Below, in pieces: positions 43,936 to 55,189 of a stretch of DNA of 64,000 nt; position 1 is the stretch's first letter, and each line of letters begins with the position of its first letter. The notes beneath the pieces were generated by a model that had not been told where the DNA came from, searched no databases, and saw only the letters and a program-made list of their open reading frames with translations. Position numbers and translations under genes: made by a program. The DNA is taken from positions 247,627 through 311,626 of the forward strand of contig NZ_JAHLPM010000003.1 in the NCBI RefSeq assembly GCF_018917865.1, read 5' to 3'. This stretch comes from Tissierella simiarum. Lineage in GTDB: Bacteria > Bacillota > Clostridia > Tissierellales > Tissierellaceae.

Positions 43936-46900
43936 ATGAGGTTGATAGATAATAGATATAAGGTAGATAAGGTCATAGAGGACGGATTAAATAATGCAAT
44001 CTATCAAGTAACTGATTTTTGGGATAATGATAAAAAACAGTTTATGAAATTATACAACTATGAGAAGCGAAAAGAAGTAATAAATTACTTTATTAATAAT
44101 TTTATTTATCTATCTAAAATAAGACATGAGTATCTGCTTGCTAGTGATCAATTTAGTTTAGTTAAAACTATAGATAGAAAGAAGGTTAATGTATTACAAT
44201 ATTATTCAACTGTCGAATATGTGAATAGTCCTTCATTGAGTCAGTTTACTAAAGAACTAACCTTTAAAGAACGACTAAATATAGTACTTGATGTCATAAA
44301 AATAATAGATTTCTTGCATTATAGAGGGATTGTATATAGACATTTAAGCCCATCTAATTTATTTTTATTAGAAGATGGAACTATAAAACTTAAAGATTTA
44401 GCTACTATATTTGAAAAAATAATAAATACTGATTATGATGACTTAACCAGATATTTTTTAGCACCGGAGGTCTTATTAAATCAAGAGGAAATAGATAAAA
44501 GAGCTGACTACTATTCTATAGGAATGTTAATGAAATATTTATTTTTGGAAGATTTCTTAGTAGATAAAGTAGATGCTTTTATTTATTATAGTGAAGACGA
44601 ATTAAGTCCTGATCAAGAAGTATTTTTAAATGAGATTATAAAAAATTTAACCAAAAAGAATTCCCTAGCTAGGGACGTTAATTTAGGTCAATTAATGGAG
44701 GATATCAATCTAAAGTTTCATATGGAATACCCATACAACCTAATGGAAGAAAGAAATAATTTATATTTTAAAACTAAAATCGTAGGGAGACAAAAAGAAA
44801 TCGAAAGAATTCTAGAGCTAGATAAAGAATTGGTTGCTGGAACACTTATACATAGGGGCATTATTATTAATGGGAGCTCTGGTATGGGGAAAACAAGATT
44901 CTTAAAAGAAATATCTCATCAATTAAAGATAAGAGGCAGAGACGTATATCTTACTGAAATAGATGAAAATGATGGAATAGACTTAATGGCTATGGCGAAT
45001 ATACTAAGACAGTCTATGAAAGATACTCCCCAAGAGTTGATGGAGAAATACGGAAAAGAACTGGCTAAAATATTACCAGATTTAAGGTTTACTATAGGTG
45101 AGCCTACTAATACTGATTTGAGCCAATACAAAGAAAAACTTAGACTGTTTGATAGAATTACTAATTATTTTGAAGAATTGTCTAAAGATAAAATTATCTA
45201 TATAGCTATAGATGATTTGCAAAATTGTAATAGCAATTTTCTTATGTTATTGAATTATCTAATAAACAATATTAAAAGTAAACAAGTTTTTTTTATTCTT
45301 TCTTTTAAAGATGAATCTTCGGTTAAAAATACTATAATTAAAGAAAAAATAGTTGAATGGAAATTAAATAAAAATGTATTGGAAGTATCTTTATTAAAAT
45401 TAAACCTAGAAGAGATTGGTGAAATGATCCAATATATTTTAGGAATAAGTTATAGACCTATAAAATTTGCTTCAGTGTTATTAAAGGAAAGCCAAGGTAA
45501 TCCTAGATATATAGAGTATAGTATGAAGGATTTACACAATAGGAAGGAATTATATCTTAATAAAAATGGTATGTGGGATATTAAAACCGATAACTATTCA
45601 AATATTTATTTTCCGACCGACATAAATGAAGCTTTAAAAAAGCAGTTAAATCTTATTAAAACTGATTATTTTGAGATATTCAAAGTGATGTCAATATTTA
45701 ACAGTTCTCTATCTAAAAAAACTTTAGTTAGAATGTTAAATATAAGTCCTAAAAAGCTAGAAGAAGATTTAGAGAGGTTAATAACTTTAAGACTTATTGA
45801 TGAAAGGGTGGCTGATTGGGGATATAGCTACAGTATTTATAATAGCCAATTAAAAAAACTAATTTATCATGAAATTTCTGAAGAAGAAAAATCGAGGTTA
45901 CACAAAAGTGCGGCAAAGGTTATTGAAGATACATATGGAGAGCAATTAAAGTTTGTAATGGAAGAATTGATTTATCACTTACTTAACTCAAATCAGCCTA
46001 TGAAAGCCTTAGAAATTATCTTGAAAGAAGTTAAAAAAATAGACAATCAATATAGCTCTAATTCTGTTTTTTTATGGGAAAAAGCTTATGGAATAATAAA
46101 TGATAATTCAGATGAAGTAAAGCTTCAAGTATTGGATAACTTAGTAAATATCTATTCATTAAGAGGAGATGTAGAAAAGACTAATAAATATCTTAAGGAG
46201 CTAACAATAGAAGCTGAAAAACTAAGCAATCTTTATTATATAATTAGATCAAGAACTCTTAGAGCAGATTATTATTATAAAAAAAATCAAATAGACTTGG
46301 CACAAAGGGAAACTAGGGATATAGAGAGAATATCTAAAGAGCATAATTTTGTTGAGGGAATGATTAGTGCCTTAATTATTAAGAGTAGGATAGGGTTAAA
46401 TATTAAAACTTTAGACTATGTAACAGAAAAACTAAATGAAGCCTTGGAATTGTCCAAAGTTTCAGGAGTGCATGCTTATTTGGGGACTATTTATAATATA
46501 TGGGGTATAACCTGTTATTTAAAAGGAAACATGGGAGAGTCCATAGAAAAATATGAAAAAAGCATTACTTTTTTTCAAAATAATGGAAATTATCTAGAAT
46601 CTACAAAGCCAATGAATAATATTGGAAACATTTATGCACAACATTATGGTGATAGAGAAAAGGCTATGGAGTTTTATAAAAAAGGTTTAGATATTGCAAC
46701 TCAATATGGTTTTCTTGAGTCAGAAATTGTTTTTTTAAATAATATGGGAGAAATCTATATTAGACATCGTGAATATGGTAAGGCTATGGAGTATATCGAA
46801 GCTGCTAGAAAGGGAGCCTTAGAAGTAGAAGATGTTAATCTTGTATTTCTAACTAATATAAATTTAGGTTTAGTAAATCTTTTAATAGGATAATATAGCA

Positions 46901-49326
46901 AGGCTTATAACTATTACGTAATATTAAAGGAAGAACATGAAAAGAATGAAATTTTAGATATTGAAATAAAAGCTCAATATTGCAATTTTTTAGGTGAATT
47001 TCATGGTGTATTTGGACAATGGGATTTAGCTATTGAGTACTCAAAACAGACTGGAGAAATATGTAGGGAGTTTAATACCCGTGAATTTTTAACATCTCAA
47101 TTTAGAATAATTTGTATAAAGTATTTTAAAGATTCAATTTATGATAAAGAAACTATGGAAAAAATTAGAGTAGAACACAGAAATAGAACTCTTAATTATG
47201 ATAGACGTAAAATTATCTTATATTTCTCTATAATTAGTTTGTTAGAGAAAGACTATGAATATACTTTAAATTTATTAGAAGAAGATCTAGAACTAAAGAA
47301 TGATTGCGAAACTAAATATTTTAAATATATAAGAGAAATGATTATTTGTAATTTAAATGACAGAGATTCTAATATAACAAATATGGTAAAAATTGAAGAG
47401 AAAATTAAAAGTTATAATCTATTAAATATAGATTTAATTGTCAATATGATAATAGGATTTAAATTCTATGAAAAAGGATTATATTATCAAGCTATAAATT
47501 ATTTATTAGAAACTTTAGATATAATGTATAGATTAGCTATGAAAATTCCAGAGAGGGAATTGCAAATTAGTTATATTGACAGTAGAGGAGGCAATCTAGT
47601 TAAAGAGAAACTTTCTATGGCTATTGAAAATGCCTTTAATAAAAAAGTTGAATGTAAATACTTAACGGATATAAAAGGTGCTGATATAGAAGAGTATTTT
47701 GATTTTAGGCTTTTTTTCGATTTAATAAGCAATGAAGAGTTTACTAAAATTGCAGAAATAAACTATTTCTATCATGAAGCAAGTAATGTATATAATATTG
47801 AAACACTAATAGCTAGATTAACAGAAGATTATAGGTATAATTTGGATCTAATAATAAGATATTTGGCTAAGGAGACTTTAGCACAAAAGGGTTGTATTTT
47901 AATATATGATGAAGAAAGTAACAAATACCTACCAATTTCTAGCTTAGATGATAATTTAAATTGGATGCCTAATGAAAATATTTTAGCCCTATCTAATAGA
48001 AGTAATAAAGGTATTTTAATTAATAATAGCCCAAATGAATTTGCTAATAATTTTTATAAAGAATTTTTATCAAAAGAAATAAAAGGGCTAATATGCGTTC
48101 CTATAACTATACCAGAAAAAATAGAAGACAGGATTAAAAGCGATAGAAGAAAGGACGATTTATTTATAGATAAAAAAAATGAAGGCTATATTTATTTAGA
48201 AACCGACAGAGTATTTAATAGATTTGATTCTGATAGATTTAAACTAGTAAATATTCTTTCTTACCTTGTGTTTATTAATATAGAGAATTATATGTTAAAA
48301 GCAATTTCAACTACTGATAAACTTACAAATACCTATACAAGAAAATATTTTGAATCTAAGTTTGAAGAAATAATAACTTATTCGAAAAAAGGGAAAAATA
48401 ATTTTACTTTATTAATGCTTGATATAGATAAGTTTAAAAATATAAATGATACTTATGGACATAGAAAAGGAGATGAAGTCCTAAGCTGTATAGGGAGGAA
48501 ATTAGTAGGATGTATAAGAACTACAGACTTAGCAGCCAGGTATGGTGGAGAGGAGTTTATTGTCTTACTAAAAAACACCACAGAAAATGAAGGTAAGTTA
48601 GTAGGAGAAAAAATAAGATCAAACATAGAATCCTTAAAAATATCTGGTCTAGACTATCCTATTACAGTAAGCATAGGAATTTCTGTGTTTCCTAAACATA
48701 GTCAATTTAAAGAAGAGTTAATTGAAAAAGCTGATCAAGCTTTATATTATGCAAAAGATAAAGGAAGAAATAGAATTGTAGTTTGGAATAATGAAATTGG
48801 AAATACTTTAAATAGAGTAGATAGATTAGCAGGTATTTTATCTGGTAATACTAATGAAGATAATAGAAATATATTAGCTTTATTGGATGTCACAGAACTA
48901 ATTAAAGAGAAAAAGAGTAAAGAAGAAAAAATATTTATTTTTTTAAACAGATTAATAGAGACTGTAGATGCAGAGTATTCTAATTTAATAGAGTTAGAGA
49001 ATAAAAGCTCTCTAACTAAAATTTATTCTAGAGTAAGGTTGAATAACCAATGGATAAACACCCCTTTTTTAAATTACACAATTATAAATAAAACTATAGT
49101 TAAAAAAAAGGGAGAGTTTCTAATTGACTGGGATAATGTAGACGATGTAGACCGTATATCTGGAGTACCAAATTGGCAATCTATAATAGTGATACCTTTA
49201 ATTGTAAACGAAGAGGTAAAGGGAGTAGTTTATTTATCAGTACCTTTAAAGGAAAAAGAGTTTGATTATAATAGTTATAATTTAACAAGAACTTTAAGTA
49301 ATATTTTTGCAGCGATAATTTCATAA
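43936..49326 (+). pseudogene. giant pseudokinase-AAA-TPR-GAF-GGDEF signalling gene split by an in-frame TAA
   Basis: A single reading frame covers about 1796 codons and is interrupted only by TAA 46891-46893 (codon 986); the next 811 codons are open and continue the TPR region without a gap. Domains in order: protein-kinase-like (residues 1-270; Lys in QFMKLYN, but HRD reads YRH and DFG reads DLA, so probably inactive), AAA/NACHT-like ATPase (GSSGMGKT near 313, IAIDDLQ), TPR array (about 650-1180), GAF (about 1300-1440), diguanylate cyclase GGEEF near 1537 with an RTTD inhibitory site, and a C-terminal GAF-like domain. As it stands it gives a 985-residue N-terminal half, and the cyclase half needs readthrough or internal initiation. 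Confidence 0.85.
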
Positions 49327-49370
49327 GACTCTGATGATGAGTATTATCTATCAGTGTTTCTTTAATAATG

Positions 49371-49400
49371 TTTAACATCTATAAGTATTTGTGGTATAAT
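49371..49400 (+). promoter_or_regulatory. possible promoter of the LacI-family gene
   Basis: TTTAAC (49371-49376), 18 bases, TATAAT (49395-49400). The -10 is perfect, the -35 weak. The leader to the start codon is about 135 bases without clear structure. Confidence 0.45.
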
Positions 49401-49540
49401 AATAAGAAAATTTTTAAAATGATTAGGGTATTCTAAATATAATCTAAAGATTCAAAAGAATCCAACCTATTTAGTGTATAGAATTTTACAATAATAAATT
49501 AGGACAGAAAAATTATAATAAATCTATAAGGAGGATAAAA

Positions 49541-50551
49541 ATGTCAGCAACAATAAAAGATGTAGCTAAGCTGGCAGAAGTGTCCATTTCTACAGTTTCA
49601 AGGGTGATTAATGATTCAAAACCCGTTAGCCCTGAAGTGAGAAGAAGGGTACTAAATGCTATAGAAGAATTAGGATATAAACCTAACGAGGTTGCTCGTA
49701 GTTTAGTTACGAAAAAATCAAATTTAATTGGATTAATAGTAAATGATATAGGAGACTCTTATGTTGCACAGATAGTTAGAGGAGTTGAAGAAGTAGGAAG
49801 AATGTATAATTATGATATAGTTCTGTGTAGTAGCTATGGAAGTAAGGATACAGAAATTAAGTTTGCTCAAGTTTTAAGAAGAAAACAGGTAGAGGGTATA
49901 ATTGTAGTTTCTGAGATATTGAACAAAGAAATTATTGAGCAGATTAAAGAATATAAAATACCTTATGTATATTTAAATAAATACTATGATAGTATAGAAT
50001 CTCCTACAGTTTCCATAGATAATTATGAAGCTAGCTGTATGATGACAGAGTATTTAATAAGTTTGGGACATAAAAATATATTATATGTAACTAATGAAAA
50101 AGATATGGACTTAACTATTGAGAAAGATAAAATTAAAGCATATAGAGATACAATGGAATTAAACAAAGTAGAAAGTCATATTTATGCAGTTAGCGGACAT
50201 GGCATTGATGATGGCTATAATATTGGAGAGAAAGTAAAGGAACTTTATAATACTAAAGGAATAACAGCAGTATTTTGTTGTCAGGATGAAATTGCTATTG
50301 GGCTAATAAATTATTTCTATGATCAGAACATGAGAGTTCCTAATGATATTTCTATAAGTGGATATGGAGATATCAAACTTGCATCTATTTATAGACCAGA
50401 ATTAACAACTATAAAGGAGCCATATTATGATATAGGTGCAGTAGCAATTAGAAGAATAATCAAAGAATTAAAAGGTGAAGGTGTAGAAGAACAATCTATA
50501 AATTTACCAATACAAATAATGAAGAGGGAAAGCTGTGAAAGAATTTATTAA
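49541..50551 (+). CDS. LacI-family transcriptional regulator
   Basis: 336 residues. N-terminal helix-turn-helix and hinge helix are classic: TIKDVAKLAEVSISTVSRVIN, then ALNAIEELGYKPNEVARSL in similar form (LNAIEELGYKPNEVARSL). A periplasmic-binding-like effector domain follows (IGLIVNDIGDSYV, VFCCQDEIAIG, PELTTIKEP). No sugar operon is adjacent, so the effector is unknown; it may regulate itself or a distant locus. Confidence 0.94.
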   Translation: MSATIKDVAKLAEVSISTVSRVINDSKPVSPEVRRRVLNAIEELGYKPNEVARSLVTKKSNLIGLIVNDIGDSYVAQIVRGVEEVGRMYNYDIVLCSSYGSKDTEIKFAQVLRRKQVEGIIVVSEILNKEIIEQIKEYKIPYVYLNKYYDSIESPTVSIDNYEASCMMTEYLISLGHKNILYVTNEKDMDLTIEKDKIKAYRDTMELNKVESHIYAVSGHGIDDGYNIGEKVKELYNTKGITAVFCCQDEIAIGLINYFYDQNMRVPNDISISGYGDIKLASIYRPELTTIKEPYYDIGAVAIRRIIKELKGEGVEEQSINLPIQIMKRESCERIY

Positions 50552-50951
50552 GAAACCATTAGTGAAAATTATCGTTATACTTTTGGGAATAAGTCTTACT
50601 GTATCCTTATTAATGTCTTTATTTTTGAAAGGGCAGGGGACTTTTATAGTAAAATTAAGTAATAGCTTATTTGTTATGGGTGTTGGTCTGTTGGGAATAT
50701 CAGTAATATTTCAAATAAGAGAGGCAATAATTGTAGTTAGAAACAAAGAAATTTTCAAGGATGGGAAAAAGGATCTATCAGACGGAGATACGAAAGAAAA
50801 TAAAAAAATAAAAAGTAAAAAAGAAGAATTAAAAGATTCAACGAGAATTTTAATTTTAAGACGAAATATTTTCAATACTTTATATAAATCTTTTGCAATA
50901 ACAGGTGGATTTTGTTTGGTCTTATCTTTCATAACTTTAATTTTTATATAA
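50535..50951 (+). CDS. DUF3899-like small membrane protein
   Basis: 138 residues from GTG 50535, overlapping the regulator by 17 bases. Two hydrophobic helices near the N-terminus (about 9-31 and 40-61), a charged Lys-rich loop, and a third at the C-terminus (about 115-137). The layout matches DUF3899-type proteins. Function unknown; its coupling to the LacI gene suggests shared expression. Confidence 0.7.
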   Translation: MKEFIKKPLVKIIVILLGISLTVSLLMSLFLKGQGTFIVKLSNSLFVMGVGLLGISVIFQIREAIIVVRNKEIFKDGKKDLSDGDTKENKKIKSKKEELKDSTRILILRRNIFNTLYKSFAITGGFCLVLSFITLIFI

Positions 50952-50969
50952 AAATGGGAGTATAACCGT

Positions 50970-51530
50970 ATGAGATGTTTTATAGCTTTAGAATTTGATG
51001 ATAATTTAATAGAAAAACTATCAGTTATTCAAGGAACATTAAAATCCAATTCCAATAAGGGTAATTGGGTCAGAAAAGAGAATTATCATCTCACTATAAA
51101 ATTTTTAGGTGAGATAGAACAAGAACAAGTAAACAATGTTGAAACATTGCTAGAAAATATATCTTTAAAATGTTACTGTCCAAGTTTATCTTTGGGGGAT
51201 ATAGGATATTTTAACAAGAGAGAAAATTATTATGGTGTTGTATGGGTAGGATTAGGAGGAGAAGTTGATAAACTAAAAATAATTTATAACCAAATGGAAG
51301 AGGAGATGTATAAACTAGGATTTGAAAAAGAAAAAAGAAAATTCTCTCCACATATTACTTTAGGAAGAAGAATAAGCATTACTAATATGGATTTTTGTGA
51401 TATAATAAATATTAATAATAAAAGTTTTGAATACAATTTTCAGTTAAATAAAATATCTTTGATGAAAAGTGAGGAAATTATGGGAAGAAGAGTGTATACT
51501 TCAATAAAATCCTATAAGCTTAAAAGTTAG
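50970..51530 (+). CDS. thpR: RNA 2',3'-cyclic phosphodiesterase ThpR
   Basis: 186 residues of the 2H phosphoesterase (LigT/ThpR) family. The two signature motifs HLTIKFLG (residues about 43-50) and HITLGRR (about 128-134) are intact, so the enzyme should be active on 2',3'-cyclic phosphate RNA ends. RCFIALEF at the start is also typical. A terminator follows immediately. Confidence 0.93.
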   Translation: MRCFIALEFDDNLIEKLSVIQGTLKSNSNKGNWVRKENYHLTIKFLGEIEQEQVNNVETLLENISLKCYCPSLSLGDIGYFNKRENYYGVVWVGLGGEVDKLKIIYNQMEEEMYKLGFEKEKRKFSPHITLGRRISITNMDFCDIININNKSFEYNFQLNKISLMKSEEIMGRRVYTSIKSYKLKS

Positions 51531-51556
51531 CCGCAGATAATATCTGTGGCTTTTTT
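51530..51556 (+). terminator. intrinsic terminator after thpR
   Basis: GCCGCAGA (51530-51537) with TCTGTGGC (51543-51550), one G-U pair, loop of 5, T6 tail. It overlaps the thpR stop codon. Confidence 0.9.
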
Positions 51557-51610
51557 ATACACTTTAATTTAGTAATGAACTAACCAATAAAATTAATTGG
51601 AGGGATAAAA

Positions 51611-53140
51611 ATGAAAAAGGTCATTATTGATGGAAATAGTTTAACTCTAGAGGAATTAGTTAAAGTAGCAAGAGAGGGATGGCAAGTAGAATTATCACAG
51701 GAGGCTATAGAGAAAGTTGAAAAAGCTAGAAAATTAGTTGATAAGTTTGTAGATGGAGAAAAGGTTGTTTATGGAATAACTACAGGTTTTGGGAAGTTTA
51801 GTGATGTAGTTATTACTGGAGATGAAACTGTAACTTTACAAAAGAATTTAATAATCAGCCATGCTTGTGGAGTTGGAAACCCATTAGATGAAGACATAGT
51901 TAGAGGGATAATGCTTCTTAGAGCTAATGCTTTATCTAAAGGATACTCTGGAATAAGACTATCAACGTTAAAGACTTTAATAGATATGATAAATAAAGGT
52001 GTCCATCCAATTATACCAGAAAAGGGATCTTTAGGAGCCAGTGGGGATTTAGCTCCACTAGCACATATGGTTCTGGTGATGATAGGTGAAGGAGAAGCTA
52101 TATATAAAGGCGAGAGAATGTCTGGTAAAGAAGCTATGGAGAAAGCCAATATTTCTACTGTGCAATTGACTTCAAAAGAAGGATTAGCTTTAATTAATGG
52201 TACTCAAGTAATGACATCTATAGGTGCTTTAACAATTTATGATAGTATTAACTTAAGTAAAATAGCTGATGTAGCAGCATCACTAACTGTTGAAGCTTTA
52301 AATGGCATAGTAGACGCTTTTGATGAAAGAGTACAAAGGATTAGGCCTCATAAAGGTCAAATAGATACTGCAAAAAATTTATTAACTTTATTGGAAAATA
52401 GTAAAATGACTACTAGGCAAGGAGAACTAAGGGTACAAGATGCTTATTCATTAAGGTGTATTCCACAAATTCATGGTGGAAGTAAGGACTGTTTTGAATA
52501 CGTCAAGGAAAAAATTGAAATTGAAATCAATTCTGCAACAGATAATCCTTTAATATTTGAAAATGAAGAAGACGTAATTTCAGGAGGTAATTTCCATGGG
52601 CAACCTATGGCTTTAAGTTTTGACTTTTTAGGCATTGGACTATCAGAATTAGCGAATCTTTCTGAAAGAAGGTTAGAACGTTTAGTTAATCCTTCATTGA
52701 GCAATGGATTACCAGCATTCTTAGTGGAAAAGGGAGGACTTAATTCTGGATTTATGATAGTGCAGTATTCAGCAGCTTCTTTAGTATCCGAAAATAAGGT
52801 TCTAGCACATCCAGCCAGTGTAGATTCAATACCTTCTTCTGCTAATCAAGAAGATCATGTATCCATGGGTACTATAGCAGCTAGAAAAGCTAGAGATATT
52901 TTAGGTAACGTTAGAAAAGTTCTTGCCATGGAAATATTAGCAGCTTGTCAAGCCATAGATTTAAGAGGGAATAAAGGATTAGGAAAAGGAACGGATATAG
53001 CTTATAATATAGTTAGAGAGCATATAACTACCATTGAAGATGATAGAATAATGTATAAAGAAATAAATACTTGTGAAGAAATATTAAAGTCTGAAAAGAT
53101 AATAAATGAAATTGAAAATGCAATTGGAAAATTATTATAA
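51611..53140 (+). CDS. hutH: histidine ammonia-lyase HutH
   Basis: Deaminates L-histidine to urocanate and ammonia. 509 residues. The MIO cofactor triad Ala143-Ser144-Gly145 lies in GSLGASGDLAPLAHM. YGITTGFGKFSD, NGTQVM, QDAYSLRCIPQIHGG, NSATDNPLIF and QEDHVSMG are all present. First gene of hutH-hutU-ftcD-hutI, about 55 bases after the thpR terminator. AATTGGAGGGA ribosome binding site. Releases ammonia inside the cell, relevant to the cobalamin amidation idea. Confidence 0.97.
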   Translation: MKKVIIDGNSLTLEELVKVAREGWQVELSQEAIEKVEKARKLVDKFVDGEKVVYGITTGFGKFSDVVITGDETVTLQKNLIISHACGVGNPLDEDIVRGIMLLRANALSKGYSGIRLSTLKTLIDMINKGVHPIIPEKGSLGASGDLAPLAHMVLVMIGEGEAIYKGERMSGKEAMEKANISTVQLTSKEGLALINGTQVMTSIGALTIYDSINLSKIADVAASLTVEALNGIVDAFDERVQRIRPHKGQIDTAKNLLTLLENSKMTTRQGELRVQDAYSLRCIPQIHGGSKDCFEYVKEKIEIEINSATDNPLIFENEEDVISGGNFHGQPMALSFDFLGIGLSELANLSERRLERLVNPSLSNGLPAFLVEKGGLNSGFMIVQYSAASLVSENKVLAHPASVDSIPSSANQEDHVSMGTIAARKARDILGNVRKVLAMEILAACQAIDLRGNKGLGKGTDIAYNIVREHITTIEDDRIMYKEINTCEEILKSEKIINEIENAIGKLL

Positions 53141-53153
53141 AGGAGGAGTTAAC

Positions 53154-55178
53154 ATGATAAATAATTATGAGATTTCCAATGCTATGACAATTAAGTTAGA
53201 CAAAGAATTACCATCAATGATTGAATTTCAACCTGGTATAAGAAGAGCTCCAAAAAGAGAATTTACTTTAACAAAAAGGGAAACAGAAATTGCTTTAAAA
53301 AATGCTTTAAGATATGTACCAGAAGAGTTGCATGAAACTTTAGCTCCAGAATTTTTAAATGAATTGTTCACTTATGGAAGGATATACGGATATCGTTTTA
53401 GACCAAACGGAGCAATTAAAGGAAAACCTATAGACGAATATAAAGGTAAATGCATAGAGGGAAAAGCTTTTCAAGTAATGATTGATAATAATTTGGATTT
53501 TGATGTAGCCTTATATCCATATGAGTTGGTTACCTATGGAGAAACAGGACAGGTGTGTCAAAACTGGATGCAATATAGACTTATTAAAAAGTATTTAGAA
53601 GAATTGACAGATGATCAAACTTTAGTTGTAGCTTCAGGGCATCCAGTAGGATTGTTTAAATCTTCCAAAACTAGTCCAAGAGTTATTATTACCAATGCAT
53701 TAATGATAGGACTTTTCGATGATCAAGAGCATTGGATAAAAGCGCAAGCTATGGGAGTTGCCAACTATGGTCAAATGACTGCAGGTGGATGGATGTATAT
53801 AGGACCTCAAGGAATTGTTCATGGAACTTACAATACCATATTAAACGCAGGTAGAATGAAGCTAGGAATTAAAGAAGATGGAGATTTAGAAGGCTATTTA
53901 TTTGTTAGTTCTGGATTAGGAGGAATGAGTGGTGCTCAGGGAAAAGCAAGTAAAATTGCTAAGGCTGTAGGAATAATTGCAGAAGTTGATTATTCAAGAA
54001 TTCAAACTAGACTAGACCAGGGATGGATTGATAAATCTTTTGATAATCTAGAAGAATTATTTAATTTCGCCAATGAATGTAAGGAAAATAGAGAAGCCGT
54101 AGCTTTGGCTTATCACGGAAATATAGTAGATTTATTAGAATATGCTGTTGAAAATAATATAAGAATTGACTTATTGTCAGATCAGACTTCTTGCCATGCA
54201 CCTTATGATGGAGGGTATTGTCCTCAAGGATTAACTTTTGAAGAAAGAACTGAATTATTGGGTAAGGATAAGTTTAAGTTTATCGAATTAGTAAATGAAT
54301 CTTTAAGACATCATTTTTCAGTAATTAAAGAGTTGGTAAATAAAGGGACTTACTTCTTTGATTATGGCAATAGTTTTATGAAGGCTATCTTTGATGCTGG
54401 GGCTAAAGAAATATCTAAAAATGGTATTGATGAAAGTGAAGGATTTATTTTCCCATCATATGTAGAAGATATAATGGGACCTATGTTATTTGATTATGGT
54501 TATGGACCTTTTAGATGGGTATGTTTAAGTGGAAAACATGAAGATTTGATTAAAACCGATAAAGCTGCCATGGATTGTATAGATCCAAACAGAAGGGGAC
54601 AAGATAGGGACAATTACATTTGGATTAAAGATGCAGAAGAAAATGGTCTTGTAGTAGGAACTCAAGCTAGAATTCTTTACCAAGATGCATTAGGAAGGAC
54701 TAAAATAGCTTTGAAATTTAATGAAATGGTTAGAAATGGAGAAGTTGGTCCAATTATGTTAGGAAGAGACCATCATGATACTGGCGGTACAGATTCACCT
54801 TTTAGAGAAACTTCTAATATTAAAGATGGCAGTAATGTTATGGCAGATATGGCAACTCAATGTTTTGCAGGGAATGCTGCAAGAGGCATGAGTCTTATAG
54901 CACTACACAATGGTGGTGGAGTAGGTATTGGAAAGTCCATAAACGGTGGTTTTGGTATGGTACTAGACGGAAGTGAAAGAGTAGATAATATATTAAAAAC
55001 TGCTATGCCATGGGATGTAATGGGAGGCGTTGCAAGAAGAGCATGGGCTAGGAATGAAAATTCTATATCAACTTGTATTGAATATAATAATAACTTTAAG
55101 GATACAGATCATATAACTATACCTTATGTAGCTGATGAGGAATTGGTTAAGAAATTAGTAGAGGAAAATTATAAATAG
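53154..55178 (+). CDS. hutU: urocanate hydratase HutU
   Basis: Converts urocanate to imidazolonepropionate using tightly bound NAD. 674 residues, the long form (as in clostridia and animals) rather than the ~550-residue proteobacterial form. YGQMTAGGWMYIGPQGIVHGT, SSGLGGMSGAQ, DQTSCHAPYDGGYCPQG and RDHHDTGGTDSPFRET are recognisable (in parts). ATG 53154 with AAAGGAGGAG upstream is chosen over an ATG at 53106 inside hutH. Confidence 0.97.
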   Translation: MINNYEISNAMTIKLDKELPSMIEFQPGIRRAPKREFTLTKRETEIALKNALRYVPEELHETLAPEFLNELFTYGRIYGYRFRPNGAIKGKPIDEYKGKCIEGKAFQVMIDNNLDFDVALYPYELVTYGETGQVCQNWMQYRLIKKYLEELTDDQTLVVASGHPVGLFKSSKTSPRVIITNALMIGLFDDQEHWIKAQAMGVANYGQMTAGGWMYIGPQGIVHGTYNTILNAGRMKLGIKEDGDLEGYLFVSSGLGGMSGAQGKASKIAKAVGIIAEVDYSRIQTRLDQGWIDKSFDNLEELFNFANECKENREAVALAYHGNIVDLLEYAVENNIRIDLLSDQTSCHAPYDGGYCPQGLTFEERTELLGKDKFKFIELVNESLRHHFSVIKELVNKGTYFFDYGNSFMKAIFDAGAKEISKNGIDESEGFIFPSYVEDIMGPMLFDYGYGPFRWVCLSGKHEDLIKTDKAAMDCIDPNRRGQDRDNYIWIKDAEENGLVVGTQARILYQDALGRTKIALKFNEMVRNGEVGPIMLGRDHHDTGGTDSPFRETSNIKDGSNVMADMATQCFAGNAARGMSLIALHNGGGVGIGKSINGGFGMVLDGSERVDNILKTAMPWDVMGGVARRAWARNENSISTCIEYNNNFKDTDHITIPYVADEELVKKLVEENYK

Positions 55179-55189
55179 GGGGTAATCTA

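Noticed and set aside
47155..49326. 723-residue GGDEF protein as an independent gene
   Set aside because: It is in the same frame as the upstream gene, has no convincing ribosome binding site at ATG 47155, and the open frame extends back to 46894 with continuing TPR sequence.
49328..49365. Hairpin ACTCTGAT/ATCAGTGT after the giant signalling gene as terminator
   Set aside because: Stem of 8 with a mismatch and an interrupted T tract; too weak to list with confidence.
51769..52149. 126-residue minus-strand open frame inside hutH
   Set aside because: Antisense shadow of a strongly conserved gene; no ribosome binding site or family likeness.
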